DNA of 64,000 nt from Pogona vitticeps (taxonomy: Eukaryota > Chordata > Lepidosauria > Squamata > Agamidae). Of the stretch, positions 1 to 18,935 are shown piece by piece; within the stretch, counting starts at the first letter, position 1, and every line of letters begins with the position of its first letter. The notes under the pieces were generated by a model. That model saw only the letters and a program-made list of their open reading frames with translations, was not told the origin of the DNA and did not search any database. The stretch spans positions 203,919,501 through 203,983,500 of the forward strand of contig NC_135786.1 in NCBI RefSeq assembly GCF_051106095.1, in the 5' to 3' direction. Position numbers and translations under genes: made by a program.

Positions 1-8107
<8,107 letters not shown>

Positions 8108-8492
8108 TCAGGGGGAGCGGGACACGCCCGGGTCCAACTCGGCTCCGCCGCCGCCGCCGCCTTCCGGGCTGCTCGGGCTCCTGCCACCGCGGAGCGCTGC
8201 GCTGCGACCCCCGCGACAAATGGCAAGGCTCCCTCCCCGGCAGCGCTCCTCAGCTCGGCGTCGGCGCCCGCCCTCCCCTCCGCTCCGCTCCTCCCCTCCG
8301 CCCCTCCCCTCTTTCCACACCCAAGCCCGGCCGCCGGCGGGCTCCCAACCCGGGCATAGGAGGGAGTGAGGCGGAGCCCGCGGCGGACGGGCAGGCAGGC
8401 AGGCAGGCAGGCAGACAGGTGCCGCGCGGGAGCGAAAGGCGCGCAGTTCCCGGAAGGCTCTCGCCGAAGAGGCGCGCCGGCGCGCGTGGGAC

Positions 8493-8520
8493 GGGGGAGG
8501 GGGAGGGGGAGGGGGAGGGG
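8493..8520 (+). repeat. GGGGGA tandem tract, G-quadruplex-prone
   Basis: At least four runs of four to five G separated by single A residues fit a G-quadruplex pattern on the plus strand, which is the non-coding strand for JPH1. It lies about 390 bp upstream of the JPH1 ATG inside the CpG island. SP1/MAZ-type binding is plausible but inferred. Confidence 0.6.
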
Positions 8521-8814
8521 AAGGCAGGTGCTTTTGGTGAAGGGGCGGCGGTGTCGCTCTGCCTCCGCGGACTTGAGGGGAAGCGTCAGGGGAGCGGGGA
8601 GCGGAGGGGGGACTCCAGAGAGAGAGAGAGAGAGGCCGCGGTGCCTCTCGCCCCGCCTGCGACCTGGGGGATGTTTCCCTCCCAGACCTGCTTGCTCCGG
8701 ACTCAGGAGTACGATAAGAGGGATTAATAAGAAGGTACCTGCCCGGGGCCAAGTGCAGAGTGCGTTTCCTCCCTCACCCTTGCCTTGCTGCCTGTGTTCG
8801 CACGTCTAGTGTGT

Positions 8815-8925
8815 CAGCAGTCCTCTGAAGAAGCCGGCCACAGAGACTGGCGAAACGTCAGGAAGAACAACCTTCAGAACACAGCCAGAGAGCCCGAAAA
8901 ACCCACAACAACCAAAAAATTTCTG
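8815..8925 (+). mobile_element. Penelope-like element tail with hammerhead-type motif
   Basis: This interspersed segment recurs, diverged, on the minus strand at 50591..50703, and its distal part recurs in a palindrome at 20719. It contains CTGAAGA, a GCC/GGC stem, GAAA and GTC in hammerhead order, then ends in a GAAAAACCCACAACAACC-type sequence. Minimal hammerhead variants are known from the repeats of Penelope-like elements, which is the basis of the family call. No reverse transcriptase is present. The segment sits just outside the JPH1 CpG island. Confidence 0.55.
8821..8863 (+). ncRNA. Candidate minimal hammerhead ribozyme motif
   Basis: Core elements are in order: CTGAAGA at 8825..8831, stem II GCC (8833..8835) with GGC (8849..8851), GAAA at 8852..8855, a minimal stem III, and GTC at 8857..8859 as the expected cleavage triplet. 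Stem I can form from TCCT (8821..8824) with AGGA (8860..8863). One extra base (A8832) sits between the CTGAAGA core and stem II, which is not canonical. Activity is unknown. Confidence 0.5.
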
Positions 8926-10845
8926 CTTCCGAAGTTGAAACACTGGCCACCTTTGTTCTTAGAGAGCCTTCCTCTGGGACTTTTTGGGTCTTTCGATTTC
9001 ACTTCAGACCGTAGAAACGCCAGGGGATAACCCTGTCACTGTCTAACAGGAAAGAAAGAAAAAACCCCAAACCAAAAAAACCCCACAAAACAAACAGAAA
9101 ACCAGCCTCCTGGCATGTTGGACATGTTTCCTTTTGCAATGGCTCTAACTTTGCCCAGGTTATGATCAGATTATGGTCCCTCTATCAAATCAAGTTGAAA
9201 TTGTTTGAGAAAGAGTCGCTACTTAGAAAGACAAACAAACAAACAAACAAACAAACAAGCAAACCCAACACCTTTACAGCTAAGTGGCAGCCAGAAGGCG
9301 AGGCTTCTCCAGAATGATGAGGTTGATATTAACACTCTTTAAAGGTATAAAAGTTTTATCGGCAAATACCTGGCAATTCTGTAAAAAGTCAGCTTGAATG
9401 TTTAATTAGGATTGTAGTTTCCAAAAAAGTAACTATGCTAGTCTGTTTCAGAATTTTGTGAAAATCATCATAATCATCATCTTAGAACTTCCGGGACTGG
9501 AAAGGACCCAATGGATCATTGAGTCCAGCCTCTGTCAGGGAGACCCCGTGGGGAATCCATCTCCCAACCTCTGGCTCTGCAGCTAGATGCCTAAACCAGG
9601 GAAATAATAGAGCAGTTCTATGAAAGGGAAAAGAAAGGGAAAAAAACGTGTGGGGGAAAAAAGAGGCAAAATATTCTGGTTCCTTAAAGACATGTCTTCT
9701 TCATGGATCTTAGGAAGTAGATTTTGATTTGTAAATGCTCACACTGGAACAAATGTTAGTCCTTCAAGTGCCATGATACCTTGTACTCCCCCCTCCCCAG
9801 TTTTGGCAACATGACTAGAATGGGCAAGCCCAGGGTTCGAATCAGGCAAAATTTTGTGTCTAGGTTCATTACCATCTTAACGTATCTCAAAGATTCTTGT
9901 AAGAATCAAAGATATGGAGAGAACCACATGTGCTACTTTGATTTTTCTGGAGGAAGGGCATGTAAAAATGTGTGTGTTTGTGTTATGTGCTATCTTAGTC
10001 TGTTGTTCTGTCCAGTACACCAGAATGGGAGTTCACTACATGTAGTACATTAATAAACTGAGAGCTCAGTCTTTCTTTCAGCATTTCCAAGAACAGGCTA
10101 TGAAAAAGGGAATGTCCAAAAGCTGGATACTGAAAAACCAGTTTTTTAAAAAAATAATAAAGTGATTTAAAGTAGGGGAGAGAAAATACATGGGCTCCTG
10201 ATGTATGGCCAATGCAAAATAAGTGATTTGACTGTCTACCTCAAGTTCGGTGGTACTTCTTCCTGGATTGGAAAGGTTTGCAGAGAAAGCAGTGCTAATA
10301 ACAGTACAAAAACTGTATACATGTCAGTATATTGAATGTTAAATCAGTGACAGAGAGGAATACAGAGATACTATTGAAGCGGCAGAATAAAAAAAAAGAG
10401 GGAAGGGGGAGGCAAGTGGTGGAACAGAAATAAAAATGCAGGAAAGGGGCCTTGGAGAGACAATGGAATCACATGTAGGTTGTCATGGGAACAAGAAGGA
10501 TTGAGTTTTCAGAGTGGGATGGTAGTTACATGATAGACCTATAAGTGGAATGATGCTCCCTGTTTGTTCCCTACTTCCAATAAGGAATAATAGTGTCCAG
10601 TGTTAAACTGCAGCCCCACAAATGGAAGATGCACACAGCTCTAGTTGAATTGAAGCATATTGTGTAGGATCACAGTGACAGCTGGCGTTATGACTAGCCA
10701 GGTGTGTAAGCTGTGAGAAATTCCTCAGTTCAGATTCTGCCTCAGGAGTATTTGCTCAGTGTCATCTCCTCCTGCAATATGGAGATAGCAACATTGTCTT
10801 AAGTTGCTGATTGAAAAAGCTTAATTAATGAGTTTAGGGTCAGCT
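8926..10845. other. Intergenic sequence without a supported gene
   Basis: Contents are the simple repeats near 9052..9265 and a short stretch at about 9478..9600 whose wording (GGACTGGAAAGGACCC, GAGTCCAGCCTC) resembles CR1 3' ends in reverse orientation. Otherwise only short unsupported frames. Confidence 0.6.
9231..9265. repeat. ACAA/CAAA tetranucleotide microsatellite
   Basis: About eight to nine copies of an AAAC unit, with A/C-rich low-complexity sequence also at about 9052..9105. Confidence 0.8.
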
Positions 10846-11000
10846 CTGACCTTATCACAGCAGTAGATACCTTTGTAGCATCCACACTAGATTATAGCAA
10901 CACAGTCCATGTGTTGGGCATATCTTTGGAAAGTGTTTGAAGACTGGCAGAGAGTGTAGTACCCAGAATGCTGATAAACAGGGCTGATGTAAGACATTTT
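10846..11000 (+). mobile_element. CR1/L2-group LINE fragment, old
   Basis: Plus-strand translation gives DTFVASTLDYSNTVHV, resembling the post-RT segment of CR1/L2-type ORF2 (usually TSRLDYCNALY), followed by a decayed RMLINRADVRHF. Very old and short; the family is uncertain. Confidence 0.45.
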
Positions 11001-11530
11001 TCAGGTAGAATAGCAGGTGATGCTTTCTTTTTAATGCAAAATGTGTAGTAATCAAGGCTGGCTAACGTACCATGGCACACTCGACCGCAAATTCCACAAA
11101 ATAGGCGCACTGCTTCCAAAATTCTTTTACTGTCTGAGGTGATTTGTGAGAACCCTGTTTGTTTGATCTTCTCTGAGTTGCAATGTAATTTCTGGACCCA
11201 ATTTGTAGTCCTGCCATTACCTTTTAAGTCCAAAAGTTGAATAGAGGTCAAAATATATGATGCAGTTAGTCATCATTTTAAAGCAGAGCTGCTTTGAGAA
11301 ATAAGATTTATCTGTTTATCTTAACACAATTTTTTCTTCGATATGCTCACACACAGTTTTGAAGGATTTTCATTCCTAGAGGGAAACCATGCCATTAGCT
11401 TCAGATAACTTATAAACCATAATGTTTAGTTTGGCCTAAGGACACTTAAATTACTATTTGTTTCCCATATTATCCTGCCCATTGTTAGTTGCAGAAGAGG
11501 TAACCATGTTAGTCTTTGCAAGCATTATAG

Positions 11531-11662
11531 GTAAAAACAAAATAAAAATAAAATAACAAATAAAAATGACAAAAACATTGTTGCACCTTAAGGACTGTTG
11601 TATTTTAATGTGAGCTTTCATGGATAGGTCCACTTCTTCAGGCATAATAAGAGAGAGTTATA
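11531..11662 (-). mobile_element. Penelope-like tail, hammerhead-type, arm A of inverted pair
   Basis: In the minus sense it reads CTCTCTCTTATTATGCCTGAAG, then AGTGG..CCAT, GAAAGCTC and CTTAAGGTGC, ending in an A/T-rich tail. CTGAAGA, stem GTGG/CCAT and GAAA follow the same order as the hammerhead-type tail near 8830. A matching inverted copy is at 12072..12218. Confidence 0.5.
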
Positions 11663-11898
11663 GCAAATATTTATACATGGCATCAAAATATTGTGAATTA
11701 CACCAGATAACTTCCTATAAAGAAAAGGTCATTAGCAACTATAAAAAGTCAGTCTCCTCATTATAATTAACATTCATGCAATTCTATCATTGTTATTCAA
11801 AATAGAAGTTCTTACATCCTTTATAACACAACCTTAAATGAATATATTTGTATAACAAAGAGGCTATTATCCCACTGTTAAATACCAATTGACTTTCT

Positions 11899-12062
11899 AA
11901 CCAACCAACCAACCAACCAACCAACCAACCAACCAACCAACCAACCAACCAACCAACCAACCAACCAACCAACCAACCAACCAACCAACCAACCAACCAA
12001 CCAACCAACCAACCAACCAACCAACCAACCAACCAACCAACCAACCAACCAACCAACCAACC
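11899..12062. repeat. (AACC)41 tetranucleotide array
   Basis: 164 bp of essentially perfect AACC units. Its translation (VGWL repeats) is an artefact. The array lies between two inverted copies of the same Penelope-like tail. The unit is not the vertebrate telomere repeat. Confidence 0.95.
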
Positions 12063-12071
12063 AGACAGCCA

Positions 12072-12218
12072 GTTATATCTCTCTCTTATGTCTCAGGAAG
12101 TGGACCTGTCAACAAAAGCTCACAATAAAATATAACAGTTAATCTTTAATGTGCCACCACATTTTTTTGTCTTTCTTATTTGTTCTTTTATTTTTATATT
12201 TTTATTTTGTTTTTATGG
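12072..12218 (+). mobile_element. Penelope-like tail, arm B of inverted pair
   Basis: Begins TATCTCTCTCTTATG, continues with GGAAGTGGACCTGTC and AAAAGCTCAC, then CTTTAATGTGCCACCAC and a T/A-rich end matching arm A in reverse. The hammerhead-type core is decayed here. Confidence 0.5.
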
Positions 12219-12644
12219 ATAATGTAATTATTAAGTGACCTTGAATTCCCATCATGATAGAAAGTCAAGATTTAAAATTAAAAATAAATGCTGACAAGCT
12301 TTTGAATCCTTGAAAACTCCATAAATAAACAAACATGTTGTTTGGATGACTTACCCTGATGGTTCTGGAGAGGAGTTTTCCATGGATTCTTTCCATGGAT
12401 GGTGATTCTGGGCTATTTAAACTGAGAGATCAGGCAGAGGTAACCATGGAGGATTGGAAGAATGAATGGAAGGATTCATGCCACATGGTGGTGAGGGAAC
12501 AGAGAGCAGTGTGTAGACCTGATGGGATATGTTGTTTTCCTGTTGTGAGGATCAAAGTCATAAGAGAAAGACTGCCAACACTCATAAAACCCATTAACAC
12601 TTCTTTATTCTCCCTGTGGGACAAATGATACTGTCATCATAGAA

Positions 12645-12985
12645 TCATCGTAGGGTTCTAGTCCAAACCCCTGCCCAAGGCAGGAGACCCCATACCAACC
12701 CTCATACTATCCCGGACAGATGGCTGTCCAGTCTTTTCTTGAAAACTTCCAGCAATGGAGCACCCACAACATTGGGAGGCAAGCTGTTCCACTGCTTAAT
12801 GGTTCTCACCGTCAGGAAATTCCTCCTTATTTCCAGGTTGGATCTCCTTCTGACAAGTTTACACCCATTGGTTCTTGTCCTAACCTCAGGTGCAATGAAT
12901 AAATTGATGCCCTCTTCTCTGTAGCAACCCTTCAGATATTGGAAGACTATTTTCCCTCAGTCTTCTCTTTGTCAGTCACACATGA
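12645..12985 (-). mobile_element. CR1 LINE 3' end
   Basis: In reverse it has the hallmark CR1 C-terminal and 3' text: a GTTCCACTGCTTAATGGTTC counterpart, CTTGAAAACTTCCAGCAATG, and a terminal TAGAATCATCG-type sequence near 12650, corresponding to CR1's ATTCTATG-type end. It is 5'-truncated at about 12985 and moderately diverged. Confidence 0.75.
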
Positions 12986-13074
12986 GGAGGGCCTGTGACT
13001 ACTCTCCCTTTCTTCATAAGTTCCCATGAGAAAGAAAAATGGAAGACATGAAACCAGAAGAGTGAAAGAAACGT

Positions 13075-14527
13075 GGGAGATATTACTATGTGGTGGATTT
13101 GTACTAAATGAACAGACCACACCCAAGAAGTGCTCACATATGGTTCCATCACATTGTGGACAGAAGTGACAGGAGTCCCACAGGGTTCTATCCTGGGCCA
13201 GCCATTGTTCAAAGTTTTCATAAGTGGCTTCGATGAAGGAATGGATGCTCATCAAATTAACAGATGTTAGCAAACTGGGAGGGGCTATTAATACTTCAGA
13301 AAATAGAATCAGGATTCCAGATGACTTTGACAGGATGAAGAATTTGGTTAAGAGAAATTTAAATTAATTTCCTCAAGGATAAATATTAAGTTGTACATTT
13401 AGGCAGGAAAAATCAAATGCACAAACATGGAATGGGTGACACTTGCCTTGGCAGTAATATGTGTGAAAAGTATCCAGGAGGCTTAGTAGGCTACATGGCA
13501 AACATTAGTGAATAGTGCAATGCAGCAGCAGACGAAAAAGAAGAAAAAATAATGCAGTTTTAGGCTACATCAGTGGAAGCACAGTGTTAGATCAAGGAGC
13601 GTAGTATATCACTCTAATCTGCTATGGCCAAACCTTGTGGAGTATTGTTTCCAGTTATGAACACCCCAGTTATAGAAGGATACTTACAAACTGGCATATG
13701 ATCAGAAGTAAAAACCAAGTTGGTGAAATCAAGCTCTGCAAGGAACAGTTGAGGGGGCTGGATGTATTTAGCCCCGGGAAGGTAAGCCTGAGAGGTGATA
13801 TGATAGGTATAACTGTGCCCTCACACCTGATTAAACTGGAATCCAAATAAAGGGAAACATATCAGGATCTAACTTGCCCTATGCCCTTTTGAGGATACTT
13901 TTAATCAATGCATGTCTGTGCTAGTATTCATGTGTTATTGAATCTCCGTATTGCACATGGGGAAAAACAAATGGTTATCATGGAGAGGAGGTTCTGCTGC
14001 ACCACCATATTTGTTTCTGGAAGAATTATTTGTCCACTACCAACTTGGATAACATGAGAAGGAGAAGAGAAGCAGGAGCCAGTCTTATGAACATTGACAT
14101 CATCATCATACCAACAAAAAAGAGAAGCCACAAAAATAATCCTGATATAGCTAGTGTTTTTTGCATTCAGCAAATAAGGTGCACAGGTTTAATAGCCATT
14201 TTCAAATATTTGAAGGGCTATCACATGAATGATGGAGCAAGCTTGTTTTCTGCTGTAGCGTCCAGCAGGACTTGAATAAGTAGATTCAAATTGTGTATAA
14301 GTAGGTTCTGAATAAATATTAGGAAGAATGTCTTGCTAGTGACAGCTGTTTGACAGTATAACACACTACTTGGAAGGTGGCGGAATCTCTTTCCCTTGAA
14401 GGATTTAAACAGAGATAGCATGGCCATCTGTCAGGACAGCTTTCACTATGAATTCCTGCATTGAGAGGTGGTTAGACCAGATAATTCTTAGGACCCTCTG
14501 CAACTCTACAACTGTGTAATTCTATAA
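13075..14527 (+). mobile_element. CR1 LINE 3' half, degraded
   Basis: Plus-strand pieces encode VTGVPQGSILGP (RT motif region), SNPVEYCFQL-like and PSHLI..LESK segments, and CR1-type IFKYLKGYHMNDGASLFSA at about 14190..14260. It ends in GTGTAATTCTATAA near 14527, a CR1 3' terminus. Many frame breaks; 13870..14150 is not recognisable and may be decayed or inserted. Confidence 0.7.
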
Positions 14528-14896
14528 ACTGCACAAGTGGTAACTGGGAAGAATGTTTAAAAGTGAACATACTATCATGCATTTTTAATGGATGAATTTA
14601 CAATCACGATATTTAAACTTGACTGTGTAGCTTTCTACTTCTGCTTTCTTATACTCAAGGCTTCACTGTCCTGCTGACTACATGTACAGTACCTTTTTAG
14701 GAGTATAAATGCTGTTCCACTCCTCCCTGAATTCTTTAGTGGCAAACAAATTCAAATGCGTTTCAGGGGCTTCTTTCAAACATGCCTTACCTCTGTATCT
14801 CATGGTAAGGCATTCTGACTTTGTTGAAGGGGAAAATTCACATTGAAGAGACAGTAATGTGATGTATATATAATTGCATGAATGCCACAGCCAACA

Positions 14897-15007
14897 TGGA
14901 TAAAAATCAATGATTTTTTAAAAAATTGAATTGATTTAAAACAAGATTCAATAATAATTTAAATAAAAATAAGGTTTTTTATTTGATTTAAATCAAATTT
15001 ACCCTAG
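14897..15007. repeat. AT-rich inverted-repeat element (GATTTAAATC type)
   Basis: The left end TGGATAAAAATCAATGATTT and right end TGATTTAAATCAAATTTACC are inverse-complementary in large part. The size and layout suggest a small MITE, but I cannot assign a superfamily. Confidence 0.45.
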
Positions 15008-15554
15008 CCATTGTGCAAATTTGGCTTTGTTTAATTTGAGATAATTAGCTTGAAACGCAGTCTGTGACTCAAGGAAAACAAACCAATCAATTGTATCCAC
15101 TATTGAAAATGTGAATACTTGTGATAAGCAGGCATGGACAAATGTGTTCATTTAAATTTTTTCCAAAGTTCATTTTAAAAAGTTCATCTTAAAAAGTTCA
15201 TTTTAAAGTTCTTTCTATTAGATTTCTGAAGAAATTTTTGACATGTTGGTATGTACTTTATTGTACTGTATTGAATAAACAAAGGACCTTAACACGACTG
15301 TCAACCTTTGCATTGTCCAAATTCAGTCGACAGAGGTATTTCCAGTATGGAGACAGCCTTGTTACACCATTGTACTACATATCTGTTAAAGATGATGAAC
15401 CCTTCAGACAAAAAGGCTGTTACCCTAATTGAGCACTGTAAGTGTGGTTGATGGGACAGGGAATTAAATCAAGACTTTTAAGACTGCCCAAGGCTGTACT
15501 GCCTACATGAGTTAATCAATGTTTGAATTTTCTGAGGAGAGTATTACCTTACTG

Positions 15555-15745
15555 GATACCCAGTGTCATGTAGTGGATAAAGTGGTGAACTAGGGCTCAA
15601 AAGGATTGGATTTAAATTCTCACTCAGCCATGGAAACTCCTTGGGGCTGTGGAACTGGCAAAACTACTCCTTAAATATTTGACTTAACCTGAAAGCCCTG
15701 TTAGGGTTGCCTTAAGTTGGTTGACTTAATAGCGCATTACAAAAA
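15555..15745 (+). mobile_element. tRNA-derived SINE with RTE-like tail
   Basis: The A-box-like TGTAGTGGATAAAGTGG is followed by a B-box-like GGATTTAAATTC, then a body with GGCAAAACTACTCCTTAAAT and CTGTTAGGGTTGCCTTAAGT. The same family occurs in reverse at 31736..31978. The copy is diverged. Confidence 0.6.
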
Positions 15746-17141
15746 TTACCACACTGTCTCATCATAGGGTTTTCAAAGCAAGAAAGGTTCAGCAGTGGTT
15801 TACTATTGTCTGTGAAAGGTTCTCGGCTGGTAGCTGCTTTCCAGAAGTTTCTCTGTCCCCATCACCATTGGAATTATCCATTCTCTTCTGCTGATGTGGC
15901 TGTTACTTTTGAAAAAGATGGATGCATCTTATTCTGGTGCCTCAGCTGTGAACATTCTATTTTGGGTGAGTCCAGACTCATAATGAAAGCATAGCCTCCT
16001 CATGGTATTGGTCTTGGCTTCTCTGACACACTTTAAACCTGTCACCATGTTAAGATGTGCATCCAAGAAGGGGTGAAAACACTGGGAAGAAATAAATCAC
16101 TGGGGTAAATCAAGCCACAGAGAGCGAATCTGCCAATATCCTAACAAGATAGCCAACAAATATGCAAAATAAGACAATGATCCACAGCCTGGAAATGTTC
16201 AACTTTCATAATATTTTCATAGCCCATAGAATTATAGAATAATGGAGTGGGAAGGGGCCTATAAGGCCATGAAGTCCAACACCCTGCTCAATGCAGATCA
16301 AAGAATATCTGCCAGGTGGTTGTCTAAATTTCTCTTGAATGCCACCACTGGTGGAGCACTCACCACTTCTTGAGGTAATTGATTCCATTGCCATATTGCT
16401 CTAACAGTTAGGTACTTTTTCCTGATATTCAACCAAAATCTGGCTTCATGTAACTTGAGCTCATTGTTGCATGTCCTGCACTCTGGTATGATCGAGAACA
16501 GATCTTGCCCCTCCTCTGTATGACAGCCTTTCAAATATTTGAAAAGTGCTATCATATCACCCTTCAGTCTTCCCTTCTCAAGGCTAAACATGACGAGTTA
16601 TTTCAGTCTTTCTTCAGAGAGCTTGATTTCCAGCCCCCTGATCAACCTTGTTGCCGTCTTTTGAACTTGTTCCAGTTTGTCAGCATCCTTCTTGAAGTAC
16701 AGTGTCAAGAAGTAAATACAGAACTCAAGATGAGGCCTAACCAGTGACAAATAGAGAGGAACTAGTGCCTCATGGGATTTCGAGACTATACTTCTGTTAA
16801 TGCATCCTGAAACAGCATTTGCCTTTTTTGTGATCACATCACACTTTTGGCTCATATTCAGCTTGTGATCTATGATGATTCCAAAGTCCTTCTTGTTTGT
16901 AGTATTGCTGAGCCAGGTATCCTCCATCTTGTAACTGTGTGTTTGGTTTCTTTTTCTTAGGTGCAGTACTTTGCATTTATCCCTATTGAATTTCATTCTG
17001 TTGTTTTCAGCCCAGTGCTCAAGCCTATCCAGAAGCTTTTGAATTTTGTTTCCATCTTCCAGAGTATTAGTTATTCCACCAAATTTTGTGTCATTCACAA
17101 ATCTGATTAGAATTCCCTGCACCCCCTGATTCAGGCCATTA

Positions 17142-17532
17142 CAGTGGTGCCTCGCAAGACGAACGCCTTGTGGCATGAAAAACCTGCTAGACAAATGGGT
17201 CTGGCTAGGGTTTTGGTGCCTCACAAGATGAATGTTCCTATGGCCCTGCTTCACAAGACAAAGCAGGGCCCGCTTTGCCATGGGGTAGGGGTGGGGGGGC
17301 TCTTTTTCTGGCTTTTTGGGGCTACCAAGGCACTGTGAGGAGCCGGGCTCAGTCTACAGTACCTGATAAGTGACTTACTTTTAATTTTTTTGTTTTGGAC
17401 TTTTTTCCCCATAGGAATGCATTAATTAAATTTCAGTGTATTCCTATGGGAAACCGTGCCTCGCAAGACAAACTTTTCGCTAGACGGCATTAACTGTGAA
17501 ACGGATTAATTTCATCTTGCGAGGCACCACTG
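17142..17532. mobile_element. Tigger/pogo-like MITE nested in CR1
   Basis: 391 bp with inverted ends CAGTGGTGCCTCGCAAGACG and TCTTGCGAGGCACCACTG, flanked by TA on each side. The inner sequence is unlike the 863-bp relative at 2699. No coding capacity. Confidence 0.8.
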
Positions 17533-18297
17533 TAATTAAAATGTTGAAGAGCACAGGGCCCAAGGTTTTGCTCTGGGGTACCCCACTTGTTGCTTCCACC
17601 CAGTTTGAAAAGGAGTCATTAATCATCACCCTCTGAGTATGATTCTATAGCCAACTGTGTTTCCACCTGACAGTTGGCTTGCTAATCAGAATATCACTGG
17701 GCAGTTTGTCAGAAGCTCTGCTGAAATCAAGATATATTATGTCTACTGCATTCCCTCTCTCTGTCAGAGAGGTTACCGAATTAAAAAAAAAAAGAGATCA
17801 GATTAGTCCGGCAGGATTTGTTCTTGACAAATCCATGTTGGCTTCTAGTTATTAATACATTGTTTTCTAGGTGGTCACATAGTGGCCGTTTTATACTCTT
17901 TTGGAATTTTCCCTGGGATTGATGTTAGGCTGACTGGTCTGTAGTTCCCAGCATCCTCCCTTTTGCCCTTTTTGAAAATAGGGACAATATTATAATGGAA
18001 GTGGTTCAAAGAGTTCTTCAGCAATTCCTTCAATATTCTTGAATACAGTTCATCTGGCCCTGGATATTTGAACTTATTCAAAGTAATTAGGTATTCCTTG
18101 ACTGTTTATCAATCTTCAGCTGCAATCCTGTCCCCTCCACTTGCACTTCACATTTGTCTGGAGGGTCATAGTCTATCCTTTGGGAAAAAGACTGAGCTAA
18201 AACAAAAATTGAGCATGTCTGCCTTTTCTTTGCCTTCTGTTATAATTTTTACATCTCCACTGAGTAATTGAGCCACTGTTTCTTTGTCTTTTGCTAT

Positions 18298-18568
18298 TTG
18301 TTTTTGTTGTTTAGTTGTTAAGTCGTGTCCGACTCTTCATGACCCCATGGACCAGAGCATGCCAGGCCCTCCTGTCTTCCACTGCCTCACGGAGTTTGGT
18401 CAAATTCATGTTGGTAGCTTCGATGACACTGTCCAATTATCTCGTCCTCTTTTCCTCTTGCCTTCACATTTTCCCAACATCAGGGTCTTTTCCAGGGATA
18501 AATTATATTGGAAATATCCACTGGGTATTAGAGTGTTCCATAGAGTTTCAGAAGAATGTCAGTTTATA
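18298..18568 (-). mobile_element. Bov-B insertion with inverted 5' segment
   Basis: Bases 18298..18498 are the reverse complement of a Bov-B 3' end (GTCGTGTCCGACTC, CCATGGACCAGAGCATGCC). From about 18499 to 18568 the sequence switches to the opposite orientation of the RTE reverse transcriptase region. The whole is flanked by a perfect 10-bp duplication CTTTTGCTAT at 18288..18297 and 18569..18578. This is the structure expected from twin priming during LINE insertion. Confidence 0.7.
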
Positions 18569-18935
18569 CTTTTGCTATGCACGTACCTAAGAATGCTTTT
18601 TTGTTGCTCTTAGTGTCTTAGCTAACTCCAGCTCATTCTCAGCTCAATTGCTGTCCTAATGCCATATCTGCAATTCCTTGCTACAGTACTTGTCTTTTCT
18701 TTTCCTTTGTGACTTGGTCTCCTTTCCACTTCCTATATGTGTCCTTTTTTGTTTTCAATTCCTATCTGAGACTTTGTGAAGCCACAGTGGCCTTCTTCTT
18801 CTTCCTCTTCTTCTTCTTTTTTTTGCTGTTGACCACCTTTTTTTCTTGTTGGAATTGTTTGTAGTTGTGCCTTTAGAACCTCCTTGTTTAGAAACTCCCA
18901 CCCTTCATATAAGTCATCAGGAAATGGGATGCCAA

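Larger units (their letters stand above)
16221..18935 (-). mobile_element. CR1 LINE, interrupted by two insertions
   Basis: In the minus sense CR1 runs from about 18935 to the terminal TTCTATAATTCTATGG near 16221. Recognisable parts are PIFKKGKREDAGNYRPVSLT (RT, about 17990..17900), CKVLHLRKRNQTHSYKM (16990..16920), LVRPHLEFCIYF (about 16740), and the C-terminus FKYLKGCHTEEGQDLFSII..ARFWLNIRKKYL (16540..16420). A Tigger-like MITE (17142..17532) and a Bov-B-derived insertion (18298..18568) lie inside, each with target duplications, so CR1 is older than both. Frames are broken. Confidence 0.8.

Noticed and set aside
11793-12060. VGWL-repeat protein
   Set aside because: Pure translation of the AACC microsatellite.
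11899-12062. Interstitial telomere repeat or CRISPR array
   Set aside because: The unit is AACC, not the vertebrate TTAGGG/CCCTAA, and there are no spacers.
16298-17281. Host gene encoding an RT-like or maturase-like protein
   Set aside because: Motif order and 3' end are those of CR1; frames are broken and a MITE interrupts them.
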